From assembly GCA_018822065.1 (NCBI GenBank), contig JAHJKV010000419.1:1-6986 (forward strand): DNA of 6,986 nt, written 5' to 3'. The stretch is from Pseudomonadota bacterium (GTDB lineage: Bacteria > Desulfobacterota > Desulfovibrionia > Desulfovibrionales > Desulfovibrionaceae). The notes under the pieces were generated by a model. That model saw only the letters and a program-made list of their open reading frames with translations, did no database searches and was not told the origin of the DNA. A program made the position numbers and the translations under genes. Position 1 is the stretch's first letter. Each line of letters begins with the position of its first letter. Shown here piece by piece: positions 1 through 6,655 of this stretch.

Positions 1-1957
1 CACCCCATTCCCCTTCGGACATAACAACGACAGAGATGGCCTCCACAGGAGAGCTCAGGGCTTCACAGGCATTGATCAGGGCATTGACAACCACTTGTTC
101 CAGTCGCTGGAACTGCCCCTGGACAACCACCCGCTCCGACGAAAGATCCAACGAGAACGCCTGGGTGGAATTTCTGATCATGTTGTCAACCAGCCCGGCC
201 CCAGCGCGGACCACCTCGCACAGGTCCACCTCCTGGTCATAGGTGGTCGCATCCTGACGGGCAAACCCCTTGAGATCCAAAACGATAGTACGGATTCGAC
301 GGGAAGACTCGACCACCTTGGTGGCAAGAGGGATCACCTCATCCCGTATCGCGGAATACTTCCCCCCGCCCAGGGGAAAATCGCCATGCTGGGCATGGTG
401 CCGGTCCAATATGGGCAAAACGTCTTCCCATATACTTCTGAGGATGGGCGCGTTGAGGCTGATGATCGTGTTCGGATTGTTGATTTCGTGGGCCACGCCG
501 GTCACCAGGGTTCCCAGGGCAGCCCGTCGGTCGGCCTGCACCAGTTGGTATTCCCTGTCGCGTGCCTGCTGCTCCGCCCGCACCCGATCCGTGATCTCCC
601 GCACGGAGGAGAGATACCCGACGGTTGCACCTTGGGTGTTGCGAAACGGAAGCGTAGTCACCTCAAACTGCCGCTCGGTTCCATCCTCGGCCATATGGGA
701 ATACTCGTTGTCCACGCGCTCCGCGCCATCACGAATTTGTTGGACCGGGCACAAGGGAGTGTCGCAGTCCTCTCCCCCGATCGCCTCGCTGCAGGGTTTC
801 CCGAGGACCTCGGACTGCGAAAACCCGAACATGCGACACAGGGTCCTGTTGGCCCGCACGAGCCGCAAATCCAGATCCAGCAGTGAGAGACCGTCACCTG
901 TGGAGTTGAAGATCTGATCCAACTCGGAAAAGGCATCCTGCAGGCGGTCCTCGGCCAATTTTTCATTGGTGATGTCGAGGACGATGCCTTCAAGCATGAG
1001 AAAATTACCCTCTTCCATGTACACGGACACGCCGCGCTCCCGAACCCACTTCTCTACTCCACTACTGGTCCTAATACGATAGCTCAGGGAATAGGGCCGG
1101 GCCTCGTGCACTGCCCGGTTGATTCCGAAACGCATATCCGAAAGATCCTCGGGATGCACCAGTTCAAGCCAGGACACCCGACGGTTCAGCAGCAGGTCCG
1201 CCGGGGCATATCCCGTCAGTTCCCGGCATCCTTCGCTGACAAACTCCATGGTGTGTTTTTCGTCAAGTACGCAACGATAGACCATGCCGGTCATATTGCC
1301 GATGATCGTGGACATGCGTCGTTCCCCCTCGGCCAGGGCTCTTTCGGAGAGTCTGGCCTCGGTTACGTCGCGAACCACCACCATGCCCGCGACGGTTCCG
1401 GAACTGTCACTGACGGGCAGAACATGCATCTGTACCAGCCGCCCCCAGTAGGAGATGTCGAACACAGAGTCCATGCCGTCCAGGGCAGCCTCCACCGCCG
1501 CCCCGATGGTCGTGGCCAGGCCTGCCGCAAAAGCCTCGGACGGGGTACGCCCCAACAGATCACCGGGATCAAAGCCAAAGCGAGTCAGTCCCGCGCCGTC
1601 AGCGATCACGAAGCGCTGCTGTTCATCGAACATGAGCACCGCCCCATCTGGAAAACTTTGGGCCACAGCCCTGTACTTGGCCTCGCTCTCCCGCAGGTCC
1701 TGTTCGGCCCTGGCTCGTTCTTCCACTTCTGCGGACAAACGCCGTCCGCGTTCCTCCAGCTTGCGCAGAGCCAGAAAGGTCGGCACCGCCACCAGGACGA
1801 TGCTCGCCAAGGCGGCCACCACCAACACCGTGAAAGGAGTAGTATACGTCAGGGCATGCACCAGGAGGAAGGTTATGGCAGCGACGAAAAAGAGCAGCAC
1901 GAGCATCCGGCCATGGGGGCTCTCAAACATACTCGACTGTTTCTTTTTCTCGGGCAT
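1..1957 (-). CDS. Membrane-bound PAS-domain sensor histidine kinase (C-terminus cut off by window edge)
   Basis: Sensor kinase of a two-component system, with 652 residues visible. An N-terminal pair of membrane helices (about 18-36 and 42-63) is joined by only a few residues, so there is almost no periplasmic domain. A charged linker (about 65-92) follows. Three PAS domains come next, at about 92-200, 212-333 and 341-458. The second is the most typical, with VHPED near 268 and a PAC-like end; the third carries C374, C389, C398 and C403. The phosphoacceptor helix reads GVAHEINNPN with H490. The ATPase domain begins with an N-box LINACEAL (N629) and is lost before the glycine boxes. This H-box and N-box style belongs to the group containing NtrB. 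The ATG at 1957 is chosen because an in-frame stop lies just upstream, no other start intervenes, and an AGGA sits 10 nt before it. A terminator separates the gene from the Tad operon. Signal sensed: unknown. Confidence 0.95.
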   Translation of the reverse strand, partial: MPEKKKQSSMFESPHGRMLVLLFFVAAITFLLVHALTYTTPFTVLVVAALASIVLVAVPTFLALRKLEERGRRLSAEVEERARAEQDLRESEAKYRAVAQSFPDGAVLMFDEQQRFVIADGAGLTRFGFDPGDLLGRTPSEAFAAGLATTIGAAVEAALDGMDSVFDISYWGRLVQMHVLPVSDSSGTVAGMVVVRDVTEARLSERALAEGERRMSTIIGNMTGMVYRCVLDEKHTMEFVSEGCRELTGYAPADLLLNRRVSWLELVHPEDLSDMRFGINRAVHEARPYSLSYRIRTSSGVEKWVRERGVSVYMEEGNFLMLEGIVLDITNEKLAEDRLQDAFSELDQIFNSTGDGLSLLDLDLRLVRANRTLCRMFGFSQSEVLGKPCSEAIGGEDCDTPLCPVQQIRDGAERVDNEYSHMAEDGTERQFEVTTLPFRNTQGATVGYLSSVREITDRVRAEQQARDREYQLVQADRRAALGTLVTGVAHEINNPNTIISLNAPILRSIWEDVLPILDRHHAQHGDFPLGGGKYSAIRDEVIPLATKVVESSRRIRTIVLDLKGFARQDATTYDQEVDLCEVVRAGAGLVDNMIRNSTQAFSLDLSSERVVVQGQFQRLEQVVVNALINACEALSSPVEAISVVVMSEGEWG

Positions 1958-2000
1958 TGCAGTGGGTTCCTCGTTGCTACGGGCGTTTTCTCAAGCCGCT

Positions 2001-2030
2001 GTATCCTGCGTATCGCGGCCAAGGATACGC
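2001..2030. repeat. Overlapping inverted repeats upstream of the kinase gene (possible operator or leader hairpin)
   Basis: GCGTATC at 2008-2014 is repeated inverted as GATACGC at 2024-2030, a 7-bp perfect match with a 9-nt spacer. A third copy of the core, GTATCC at 2001-2006, pairs with GGATAC at 2023-2028. The core GTATC therefore occurs twice in direct orientation 9 bp apart and once inverted. The block lies 44-73 nt before the kinase start codon and directly after the T-tract of the operon terminator. It could be a regulator-binding site for the kinase gene or a hairpin in its 5' leader. A GCCGC/GCGGC pair (1995-1999, 2015-2019) would form a competing stem. No family of DNA-binding protein is suggested by the sequence alone. 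Confidence 0.45.
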
Positions 2031-2033
2031 CAA
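2018..2033 (-). promoter_or_regulatory. Weak sigma-54-like promoter candidate for the kinase gene
   Basis: On the minus strand a TGGC element and a downstream GC have the GG-N10-GC spacing required by sigma-54. The remaining positions match the consensus poorly, about 7 of 12. The predicted transcription start would be near 2006, giving a leader of about 50 nt before the ATG at 1957. The site overlaps the inverted repeats. I saw no convincing sigma-70 promoter in the 1958-2030 gap. Listed as a candidate only. Confidence 0.2.
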
Positions 2034-2070
2034 GAACAACAAAAAGCCCAGGCAGTATGGCTGCCAGGGC
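2031..2070 (-). terminator. Rho-independent terminator of the pseudopilin operon
   Basis: Read on the minus strand, a stem arm at 2070-2061 (GCCCTGGCAG) pairs with one at 2055-2046 (CTGCCTGGGC) around a 5-nt loop. This gives ten positions with a single T-T mismatch and a GC-rich base. It is followed at once by TTTTTGTTGTTCTTG (2045-2031). The stem begins about 25 nt after the stop codon of the small secreted protein gene. This ends the operon and implies that the kinase downstream has its own promoter. Confidence 0.87.
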
Positions 2071-2095
2071 AGGAATCTTCCCGCGTTGTCCCGAT

Positions 2096-2419
2096 TCAGA
2101 AATGTGCCAGGGCCAAGGTGTTCCTGGACGCACCATAAAACAAGACGACACACCCCTTCAGAGTTGCACGGTCCTGGCTGACTTCCGGGTCGGGCCACAG
2201 TTGTGCTGCCAGTTCGGCCCCGGCAGGAGTCCACGGCAATGCTACATCCCTGATGGACCCGTTGGGCAGGACCATCAGCACCACCTCTTCTTCTGCCTGC
2301 CTCAGGTCAGCGTGGGCCAGAACCGTGGGGAACGCCAGGAAGGTCAGGACCATCAGCATCAGGAACACCGCGGTCTGTGACTTCTGCCGGGTACACCCCA
2401 AATCTTTCTGGCTGGTCAT
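2096..2419 (-). CDS. Small secreted protein of unknown family, last gene of the Tad-type operon
   Basis: 107 residues, family not recognised. A charged N-terminus is followed by a hydrophobic stretch at about 17-34 and a signal-peptidase-I-like AHA site at 35-37. This predicts export of a mature chain of about 70 residues. The mature part has an acidic patch (QAEEEV), then a strand-rich section with PNGSIRDVALPW and a single cysteine near 90, and ends ...LALAHF. The start codon lies 4 nt after the stop of the upstream TadE-like gene and has only a poor ribosome-binding site, so translational coupling is likely. A terminator follows the stop. Its position suggests a periplasmic accessory of the pilus, but that rests on context only. 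The coding call is supported by the tight junction and the signal peptide, not by homology. Confidence 0.75.
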   Translation of the reverse strand: MTSQKDLGCTRQKSQTAVFLMLMVLTFLAFPTVLAHADLRQAEEEVVLMVLPNGSIRDVALPWTPAGAELAAQLWPDPEVSQDRATLKGCVVLFYGASRNTLALAHF

Positions 2420-2423
2420 GCCG

Positions 2424-2900
2424 TCACTCGCAGGGCTTGTAGGGTTCGATGATCTTGCGATCCGAACCAGCCAGAACCACGACCTCGGGAAAGAGGTCGC
2501 CGGTCAGAGGGGTGATGGGGTGATAGTCGTAGACCACCTCCACCTCAACCAGGCCGCAGGGCGGTCCGGCGCTGTCCTGGGCACCTTCGCCAGAGGCTAC
2601 GTTGCCCGCCCAGCTGGACACGTTCACCGTTGCTGCCCCGCCTTCCAGCCTGTCCATGACCTGGCCCACCTGGAGTTCTATGAGCGCCAGCCGGGAGCCA
2701 TCGTCATCGCCCTGGCCCGTGGAGGCAAAACGCGCCCCGGTCTGGGCGGCCTTATGCACCGTGAGCCAGGCGTGCAGTATGTTTCCGGTCTCTATCGTTC
2801 CCAAGGCCAGCACCAGCAACACGGGCAGGATCAGGGCCGTCTCCACGGCGACCATGCCGCCGGGTGCGCCCCTGAATATCATTGGCAGTCGCAACATCAT
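2424..2900 (-). CDS. TadE-like pseudopilin (fourth TadE-like gene of the operon)
   Basis: 158 residues. The N-terminus has a class III prepilin-like site: G15 at -1, then MVAVE, with glutamate E20 at +5. A hydrophobic helix (about 16-36, TALILPVLLVLAL) follows, then the TadE-type amphipathic stretch (HKAAQTGARFAS). In the Tad system such proteins are cleaved by a prepilin peptidase and act as minor pseudopilins in pilus assembly. The extracytoplasmic part (about 45-158) ends in a strand-rich region with two cysteines (GPPCG and the penultimate YKPCE), which could form a disulfide. A strong AGGAGG (2910-2905) overlaps the stop codon of the VWA gene. Two adjacent ATGs are possible; the second, at 2897, has the better 7-nt spacing, so the protein may be 157 residues. 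Confidence 0.92.
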   Translation of the reverse strand: MMLRLPMIFRGAPGGMVAVETALILPVLLVLALGTIETGNILHAWLTVHKAAQTGARFASTGQGDDDGSRLALIELQVGQVMDRLEGGAATVNVSSWAGNVASGEGAQDSAGPPCGLVEVEVVYDYHPITPLTGDLFPEVVVLAGSDRKIIEPYKPCE

Positions 2901-2908
2901 GTCCCCTC

Positions 2909-4171
2909 CTAGTCCAGAAGCCGCCAGCCGAGCTGCTTGCCGATCTGCTTGAACACATCGCCGATGTCATAGGCCGACGGGGCGTCAAAGAAATGGTCCG
3001 TGGTGCCCTCCTTGCTGGAGGCGACCTGCTGCATGAGCTGGATATCCACGTTGTCCGAGGAGCCGTAGCGTATGGCGAAGATCTCGATGCCTTCGGCCTT
3101 GGCCAGTTCCGCCTCGCTGAGCATGGCTGCATTGAGCCCGCCCCCGTTCTCGCAATGGGTCTCGGTGTCGGCCATGCCATAATAGGCGTTGGTCCAATAG
3201 TTGTTGGGCGAGTAGCTCAGGTCGTAGGCTCCTCCGCACTCCCCGTCCTCGGTATCGCCGTCGGTCAAAAGGATCATGATCTTGCGAATCTCCTCCTTGT
3301 CATCCCCCTCGGTGTAGGGCGCTTCCGGGGTGAGCACATGGCGTCCCCACTTGATCCCCTCGGAGATCACCGTGCCCGAGGCCGCACCCTGGGCGGTCTG
3401 AGAATCAATGGCCGAGATGAGCACATCCTTTTCGTCGGTAAGGGCCTGGATAGTGGGAATGCTGGAACAGGTGTCCAGGCTGACATTCCTGCGTGTATAA
3501 TATGGAAGAGCCCAATAGAGATCCATGAAGTCCTCGTGGATGCCCTCGTTCACCGACCCGTCCGCATTGCGGCAGCCGGGTTCCAGGCCGTCCACGCCGG
3601 AGCCGACGCGCACCTTGCCCCGGAAGGGCACCAGCCCGATCTTGGTGTCCGGGTTCGCCCCGTCCGGGAGGATCAGGTCCACCAGATCGTTGCTCGCCTC
3701 GCGCACCTGGTTGATGGGAGTACCCTTCATGGAACCGGAATTGTCGATGACAAAAACCAACTCCAAGTGATTGAAGCCTGCCGTGGCATGGGCCTGGACC
3801 ACCGAGTCGCTGACCCCCAGCCAGCCGAGCAGCAGGATGGGCACATCCACCTCGGCGGTGACCACCACGCTGCGCACCTCGGTGCCCGGAGCAGCGGAAA
3901 GCAACCGGGCCTCGGCATAGTTTCGCACCAGCATGGCGCCCGCAGCAGCCACGACCTTCCCCTGGTTCACCTCCGGGTCATAGGGCAGTTCCAGGGAGCC
4001 TGCCAGGGCGGCAGCGTCCACCGCCGATTGCAAGCGGGTGTGGGCCAGGTAGAGGTTGCCGGCATCAATGGCCAGGCCCGCAAACCCCAGGAGCACCGGG
4101 ATCATTGCAGCCAGGACCACGTGGGTGACGCCGCTCTGGCGGCTACGGCAATGGCATCGTGGTTGCGGCAT
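2909..4171 (-). CDS. TadG-like protein with a von Willebrand factor A domain
   Basis: 420 residues from the ATG at 4171. A basic N-terminus with a CHC motif (6-8) precedes one membrane helix (about 15-37). The TadG-type signature GFAGLAIDAGNLYL and LQSAVDAAALAGS follows. A VWA domain runs from about 137 to the C-terminus. Its metal-site (MIDAS) residues are visible: DNSGS at 143-147, a candidate threonine in ASGTVISEG near 267, and LLTDGD with D304. The protein should be anchored in the inner membrane with its VWA domain outside the cytoplasm, as in TadG of Flp pili. Residues 308-350 form an aromatic insertion with two cysteines. The start overlaps the upstream TadE-like gene by 29 nt and has no clear ribosome-binding site. 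A start at 4240 with a GGAG before it would add 23 residues but lies deeper in the neighbour. Position +5 is V, not E. Confidence 0.92.
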   Translation of the reverse strand: MPQPRCHCRSRQSGVTHVVLAAMIPVLLGFAGLAIDAGNLYLAHTRLQSAVDAAALAGSLELPYDPEVNQGKVVAAAGAMLVRNYAEARLLSAAPGTEVRSVVVTAEVDVPILLLGWLGVSDSVVQAHATAGFNHLELVFVIDNSGSMKGTPINQVREASNDLVDLILPDGANPDTKIGLVPFRGKVRVGSGVDGLEPGCRNADGSVNEGIHEDFMDLYWALPYYTRRNVSLDTCSSIPTIQALTDEKDVLISAIDSQTAQGAASGTVISEGIKWGRHVLTPEAPYTEGDDKEEIRKIMILLTDGDTEDGECGGAYDLSYSPNNYWTNAYYGMADTETHCENGGGLNAAMLSEAELAKAEGIEIFAIRYGSSDNVDIQLMQQVASSKEGTTDHFFDAPSAYDIGDVFKQIGKQLGWRLLD

Positions 4172-4535
4172 GGAAGGTGAACGGTCCGTCGCCCAGCGCG
4201 TCAAGGGCCGGGTTGTAACCGTAAAAACTCTGGTATTCATAAGCGATCTCCACGGTGACGGCTGTGCCGCCTCCATCCATCATCACGTTGGTGGTCAGCA
4301 CGGTCTCCGGCAGTCCTTCGATCAGCGACTCCACAAGCATGGGCACGCTTGCGACATCCCCGTCGCGGAGCACGAGTCTAGCTCCCTCGCGGCTGGCCTC
4401 ATGAATGGCGCTGAACACACGAAAGGCGTTGGCACCCTCCACCATGAGCAGCAGCATGAGCATCAGAGCGGGGAGCATCAAAGCCAGTTCCACCGCTGCC
4501 AGCCCTCGTTCTTTATGGCGTGCATGACGCATCAT
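4143..4535 (-). CDS. TadE-like pseudopilin (third TadE-like gene of the operon)
   Basis: 130 residues from the ATG at 4535. It has a basic leader, a cleavage-like site with G11 at -1 and LAAVE giving E16 at +5, and a very hydrophobic helix (about 17-34). The helix is followed by the family-typical FSAIHEASREGARL stretch. The remaining 80 or so residues are strand-rich (AVTVEIAYEY). This is the standard TadE architecture, so a minor pseudopilin anchored in the inner membrane is expected. A TTG 18 nt upstream is a possible start. The ATG pair at 4535/4532 is preferred because AGGGAG (4547-4542) sits 6 nt before it. The 42-nt gap to the preceding TadG-like gene is the longest inside the operon and shows no terminator. 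The 3' end overlaps the VWA gene by 29 nt. Confidence 0.93.
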   Translation of the reverse strand: MMRHARHKERGLAAVELALMLPALMLMLLLMVEGANAFRVFSAIHEASREGARLVLRDGDVASVPMLVESLIEGLPETVLTTNVMMDGGGTAVTVEIAYEYQSFYGYNPALDALGDGPFTFHAATTMPLP

Positions 4536-4577
4536 TTCTCTCTCCCTCGACAACTGTTTTGGCCTGGGGTTTTCAGT

Positions 4578-5765
4578 CTAGCGGCTGGAGTCCTGCAGCA
4601 GGCGGGTCATATAGAGCAGACCGTCGCCCTCGCTGCCGGGCCGGGGCGAGCGGGCCACGGCATTGATGAAGCGAGCCTGGATATCGCTCTTCCCGCTGAT
4701 GCTCTCTATGAACACCGCGCCGAGCTGGTAGACTTCCAGGGTGGTGCGGCCCGAGACGGGCGGGACCCTGGGATCGTAGAAGGCGATGAGCGCCACCCTG
4801 GGGCTGGCCATGGGGTCTTCGAAGGAACTGCCCTCGATGGACTGCGTGCCGGAATCCCAATAGGCACCGGGATCGGAAGTGATGACCTCGTTGATGGCCG
4901 ACCTGGCAGGGCCAACCTTGTTGCCGGGCTCAAGCTGCATCAGATCCCCGGCCTCGACCACGGTCTCGCTGTTGGAGCCGGTGCAACCCCGGATGTTCTC
5001 GGCCAGCATGGCCGCACCCGCGATAGGCGTGCCCTTGTTTACAGGCGGCAGGTCCATGAGATTATAGTGGCTGGGCACCATGGCCAGGGACGGATCGCCC
5101 GGCTTGAGCAGGATGGTGGCGCCCATGTCCTCGTCCGCATAGCCATAGACCTCGATGGTCGCCATCTCCAGGTCGCTCTCCACGTCGAGTTGATCGTTAT
5201 CGCGAAACTTGGACCCCACGGGCTCGGCCCGGTCATCCCAGTTAAACTTGGTCGGCACCATGAAGGGCTTGATGCACTTGCTGGTGGTCACGCTGACGAT
5301 TCCTGCCCGGGCCGTGGCAGTCAGGTTCGCCCAATCCACGCCGATGACGTGGCCGAAATACAAGTCCAGGGCATTGCCCCGCTCCTCGGTCAGAGAGATG
5401 GTGATCTCCACCTGATTGGGGTCGTCCTCGCTTGGAGTGCCGTCGCGCAGGAAGATGACGTCGGAGTCGAGCACCGCGTTCACCGGGACATCGGAGTCCA
5501 CTAGGTTCCTGCGGGCATATTCCAGGGCCACGTCCCGAATGTCATCGAGATTGCCGCCATAGGCCAGGAGCGTATTGGCCCCAGCCAGGGCTCCGGCGTC
5601 CGCCGCAGTCTGCAGGGAGGCCCGCTTCATATAGATGTAGGCGGTGTCCACGGCCAGGGCGGCAAAGCCCACCAGCACGCTCAGCACCAGCCCAAGGAGC
5701 AGACTGGCCACGCCGCGTTCATCGCGGCCTATCCGTAAAAATCTGTGGAGCAGCAACTGTCGCAT
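4578..5765 (-). CDS. TadG-like pilus assembly protein without a VWA domain
   Basis: 395 residues. A basic leader ending RDERG precedes a membrane helix (about 19-41). The TadG hallmark VGFAALAVDTAYIYMKRASL and LQTAADAGALAGAN follow (about 32-65). A region ending in ATARAGIVSVTTS comes next, then C164 in CIKPFMVPTKF, a pattern I associate with TadG-like proteins. C261 (RGCTGS) may pair with it. The C-terminal part (about 320-375, ALIAFYDPRVPP and FIESISGKSD) also fits that group. No DxSxS metal motif is present, so it is not a VWA protein. Expected location is inner membrane with a large periplasmic part. The ATG at 5765 is chosen over the one at 5780 because GAGG lies 5 nt before it and it clears the stop of the upstream gene by 7 nt. 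The +5 residue is L, not the E seen in the TadE-like neighbours. Confidence 0.92.
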   Translation of the reverse strand: MRQLLLHRFLRIGRDERGVASLLLGLVLSVLVGFAALAVDTAYIYMKRASLQTAADAGALAGANTLLAYGGNLDDIRDVALEYARRNLVDSDVPVNAVLDSDVIFLRDGTPSEDDPNQVEITISLTEERGNALDLYFGHVIGVDWANLTATARAGIVSVTTSKCIKPFMVPTKFNWDDRAEPVGSKFRDNDQLDVESDLEMATIEVYGYADEDMGATILLKPGDPSLAMVPSHYNLMDLPPVNKGTPIAGAAMLAENIRGCTGSNSETVVEAGDLMQLEPGNKVGPARSAINEVITSDPGAYWDSGTQSIEGSSFEDPMASPRVALIAFYDPRVPPVSGRTTLEVYQLGAVFIESISGKSDIQARFINAVARSPRPGSEGDGLLYMTRLLQDSSR

Positions 5766-5772
5766 ACCCACC

Positions 5773-6162
5773 TCACTCATGTCTCATGACAGCTTCGGCG
5801 CTGATGCCGGAAGGCCAGATCACATCCAGCGGCAAAACCGTGCTGCCGGAGAGGTTGTAGCTGACACGCACCACGACCTCGGAACCAGGGTCGGGATATC
5901 CCGCTCCGGCGACCAGGGTCACCGTGGCCTGGTTCTGGTCCAGGTCATAGCCGCCCATGGTCATGAGGGCTGCGGTCTGGGGATCGTTGCCCCGCGAAGC
6001 GGCGAGAGCTCCCTCTCGGGCCGCGTGCTCCACGCCGTTGCTGGCGCTGATGACGTGGTTGCCGTCGATGACTCCACACAGGAGCGGCAACAGGATCAGC
6101 ACGACCAGAAACGCGAATTCAAGAGTCACCAGGCCCAGCTCTTGTCTATGGATGGTACGCAT
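5773..6162 (-). CDS. TadE-like pseudopilin (second gene of the operon)
   Basis: 129 residues. A ten-residue leader ends in G10, followed by LVTLE with E15 at +5. The hydrophobic helix (about 11-31) contains FLVVLILLPLLCGV. The family-typical segment SNGVEHAAREGALAA follows it. The C-terminal half is strand-rich (TVTLVAGAGY, VVVRVSYNLSG) and ends shortly after DVIWPSG. The predicted role is a minor pseudopilin of a Tad pilus. A purine-rich GGGGGAGG is formed across the stop codon of the upstream gene and lies very close to the ATG, so the two genes are probably translationally coupled. The next gene starts 7 nt after its stop when that start is taken at 5765. Confidence 0.93.
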   Translation of the reverse strand: MRTIHRQELGLVTLEFAFLVVLILLPLLCGVIDGNHVISASNGVEHAAREGALAASRGNDPQTAALMTMGGYDLDQNQATVTLVAGAGYPDPGSEVVVRVSYNLSGSTVLPLDVIWPSGISAEAVMRHE

Positions 6163-6170
6163 GCCTCCCC

Positions 6171-6572
6171 CTATCGCTCGTGCATCATGACCGAGGAGGC
6201 CGAAATGGCCCAGTCTTCCGAAACGTCTGCCAGGAGGTCCGGCAACACCCAGAAGGTGAAGGGGACGCTGACGTCCACGTTGACCGGCTGTTCGGACTCG
6301 CGCGAGCCGATGACCACGGTCACCTGGGCGTCGATGCCGCCGCGCAGGAGTTCGGCTTCAACCAGAGCGATGACCTCGGAATCTGCGGGCTCGACCAGCA
6401 CTGCAAGGCGGGCGCCTTCTGCCGCGGCATCACGAATCACGTTGCGAGTCCAGAGGAACCGACCAAAATCGAGCATCCCCATGAGCAGGAGCAGGAGAAT
6501 GGGCAGAATCATGGCCGTTTCCACGGCCAGGAAGCCTGCTTGTCTCTTGGTGTCGTTTCGGTTGGTTCGCAT
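6171..6572 (-). CDS. TadE-like pseudopilin, first gene of the operon
   Basis: 133 residues. A basic leader (RTNRNDTKRQAG) ends in G13 at -1, then FLAVE with E18 at +5. A long hydrophobic helix follows (about 19-35, MILPILLLLLMGMLDFG). The FLWTRNVIRDAAAEGARLAVL stretch is the clearest TadE-family signature in the window. The C-terminal part is strand-rich (AQVTVVIGS, VNVDVSVPFTFWVLP). It is expected to be a minor pseudopilin processed by a prepilin peptidase encoded elsewhere. The start at 6572 has AGGAG 9 nt upstream. A sigma-54 promoter about 50 nt before the start makes this the leading gene of the transcript. Confidence 0.94.
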   Translation of the reverse strand: MRTNRNDTKRQAGFLAVETAMILPILLLLLMGMLDFGRFLWTRNVIRDAAAEGARLAVLVEPADSEVIALVEAELLRGGIDAQVTVVIGSRESEQPVNVDVSVPFTFWVLPDLLADVSEDWAISASSVMMHER

Positions 6573-6621
6573 TGTCTCTCACTCCTGGCGGTCCTTCCGC
6601 CCGTTGTTCTGTATGAAGGAG

Positions 6622-6637
6622 AGCAACGCACGTGCCA
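6622..6637 (-). promoter_or_regulatory. Sigma-54 (-24/-12) promoter of the pseudopilin operon
   Basis: The minus strand reads TGGCACG, four bases, then TTGCT, with GG and GC exactly ten bases apart. All positions that define the sigma-54 consensus match. The predicted start of transcription is near 6611, giving a leader of about 38 nt before the ATG at 6572 that includes the ribosome-binding site. Such promoters are inactive without an ATP-driven activator bound upstream. The operon should therefore be switched on by a dedicated regulator. Confidence 0.88.
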
Positions 6638-6655
6638 AAGGGACTCCGCGCCAAC

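Noticed and set aside
1958..2095. A minus-strand frame encoding a plausible membrane helix (IPALAAILPGLFVVLGV) that could be a frameshifted extension of the small secreted protein
   Set aside because: The same bases form a strong intrinsic terminator, which explains the composition. The frame also runs about 80 nt into the kinase gene before stopping. One extra T near 2097-2099 could still restore it, so it was considered carefully.
4172..4276. N-terminal extension of the VWA protein up to 4276
   Set aside because: It would overlap the upstream TadE-like gene by over 130 nt and add an R- and T-rich stretch unlike TadG leaders.
4536..4577. Possible terminator or promoter in the 42-nt gap between the first TadG-like gene and the next TadE-like gene
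   Set aside because: Only a 4-bp ACTG/CAGT pair is present, with no T-tract and no promoter boxes. The gap ends in a good ribosome-binding site, so the operon most likely reads through.
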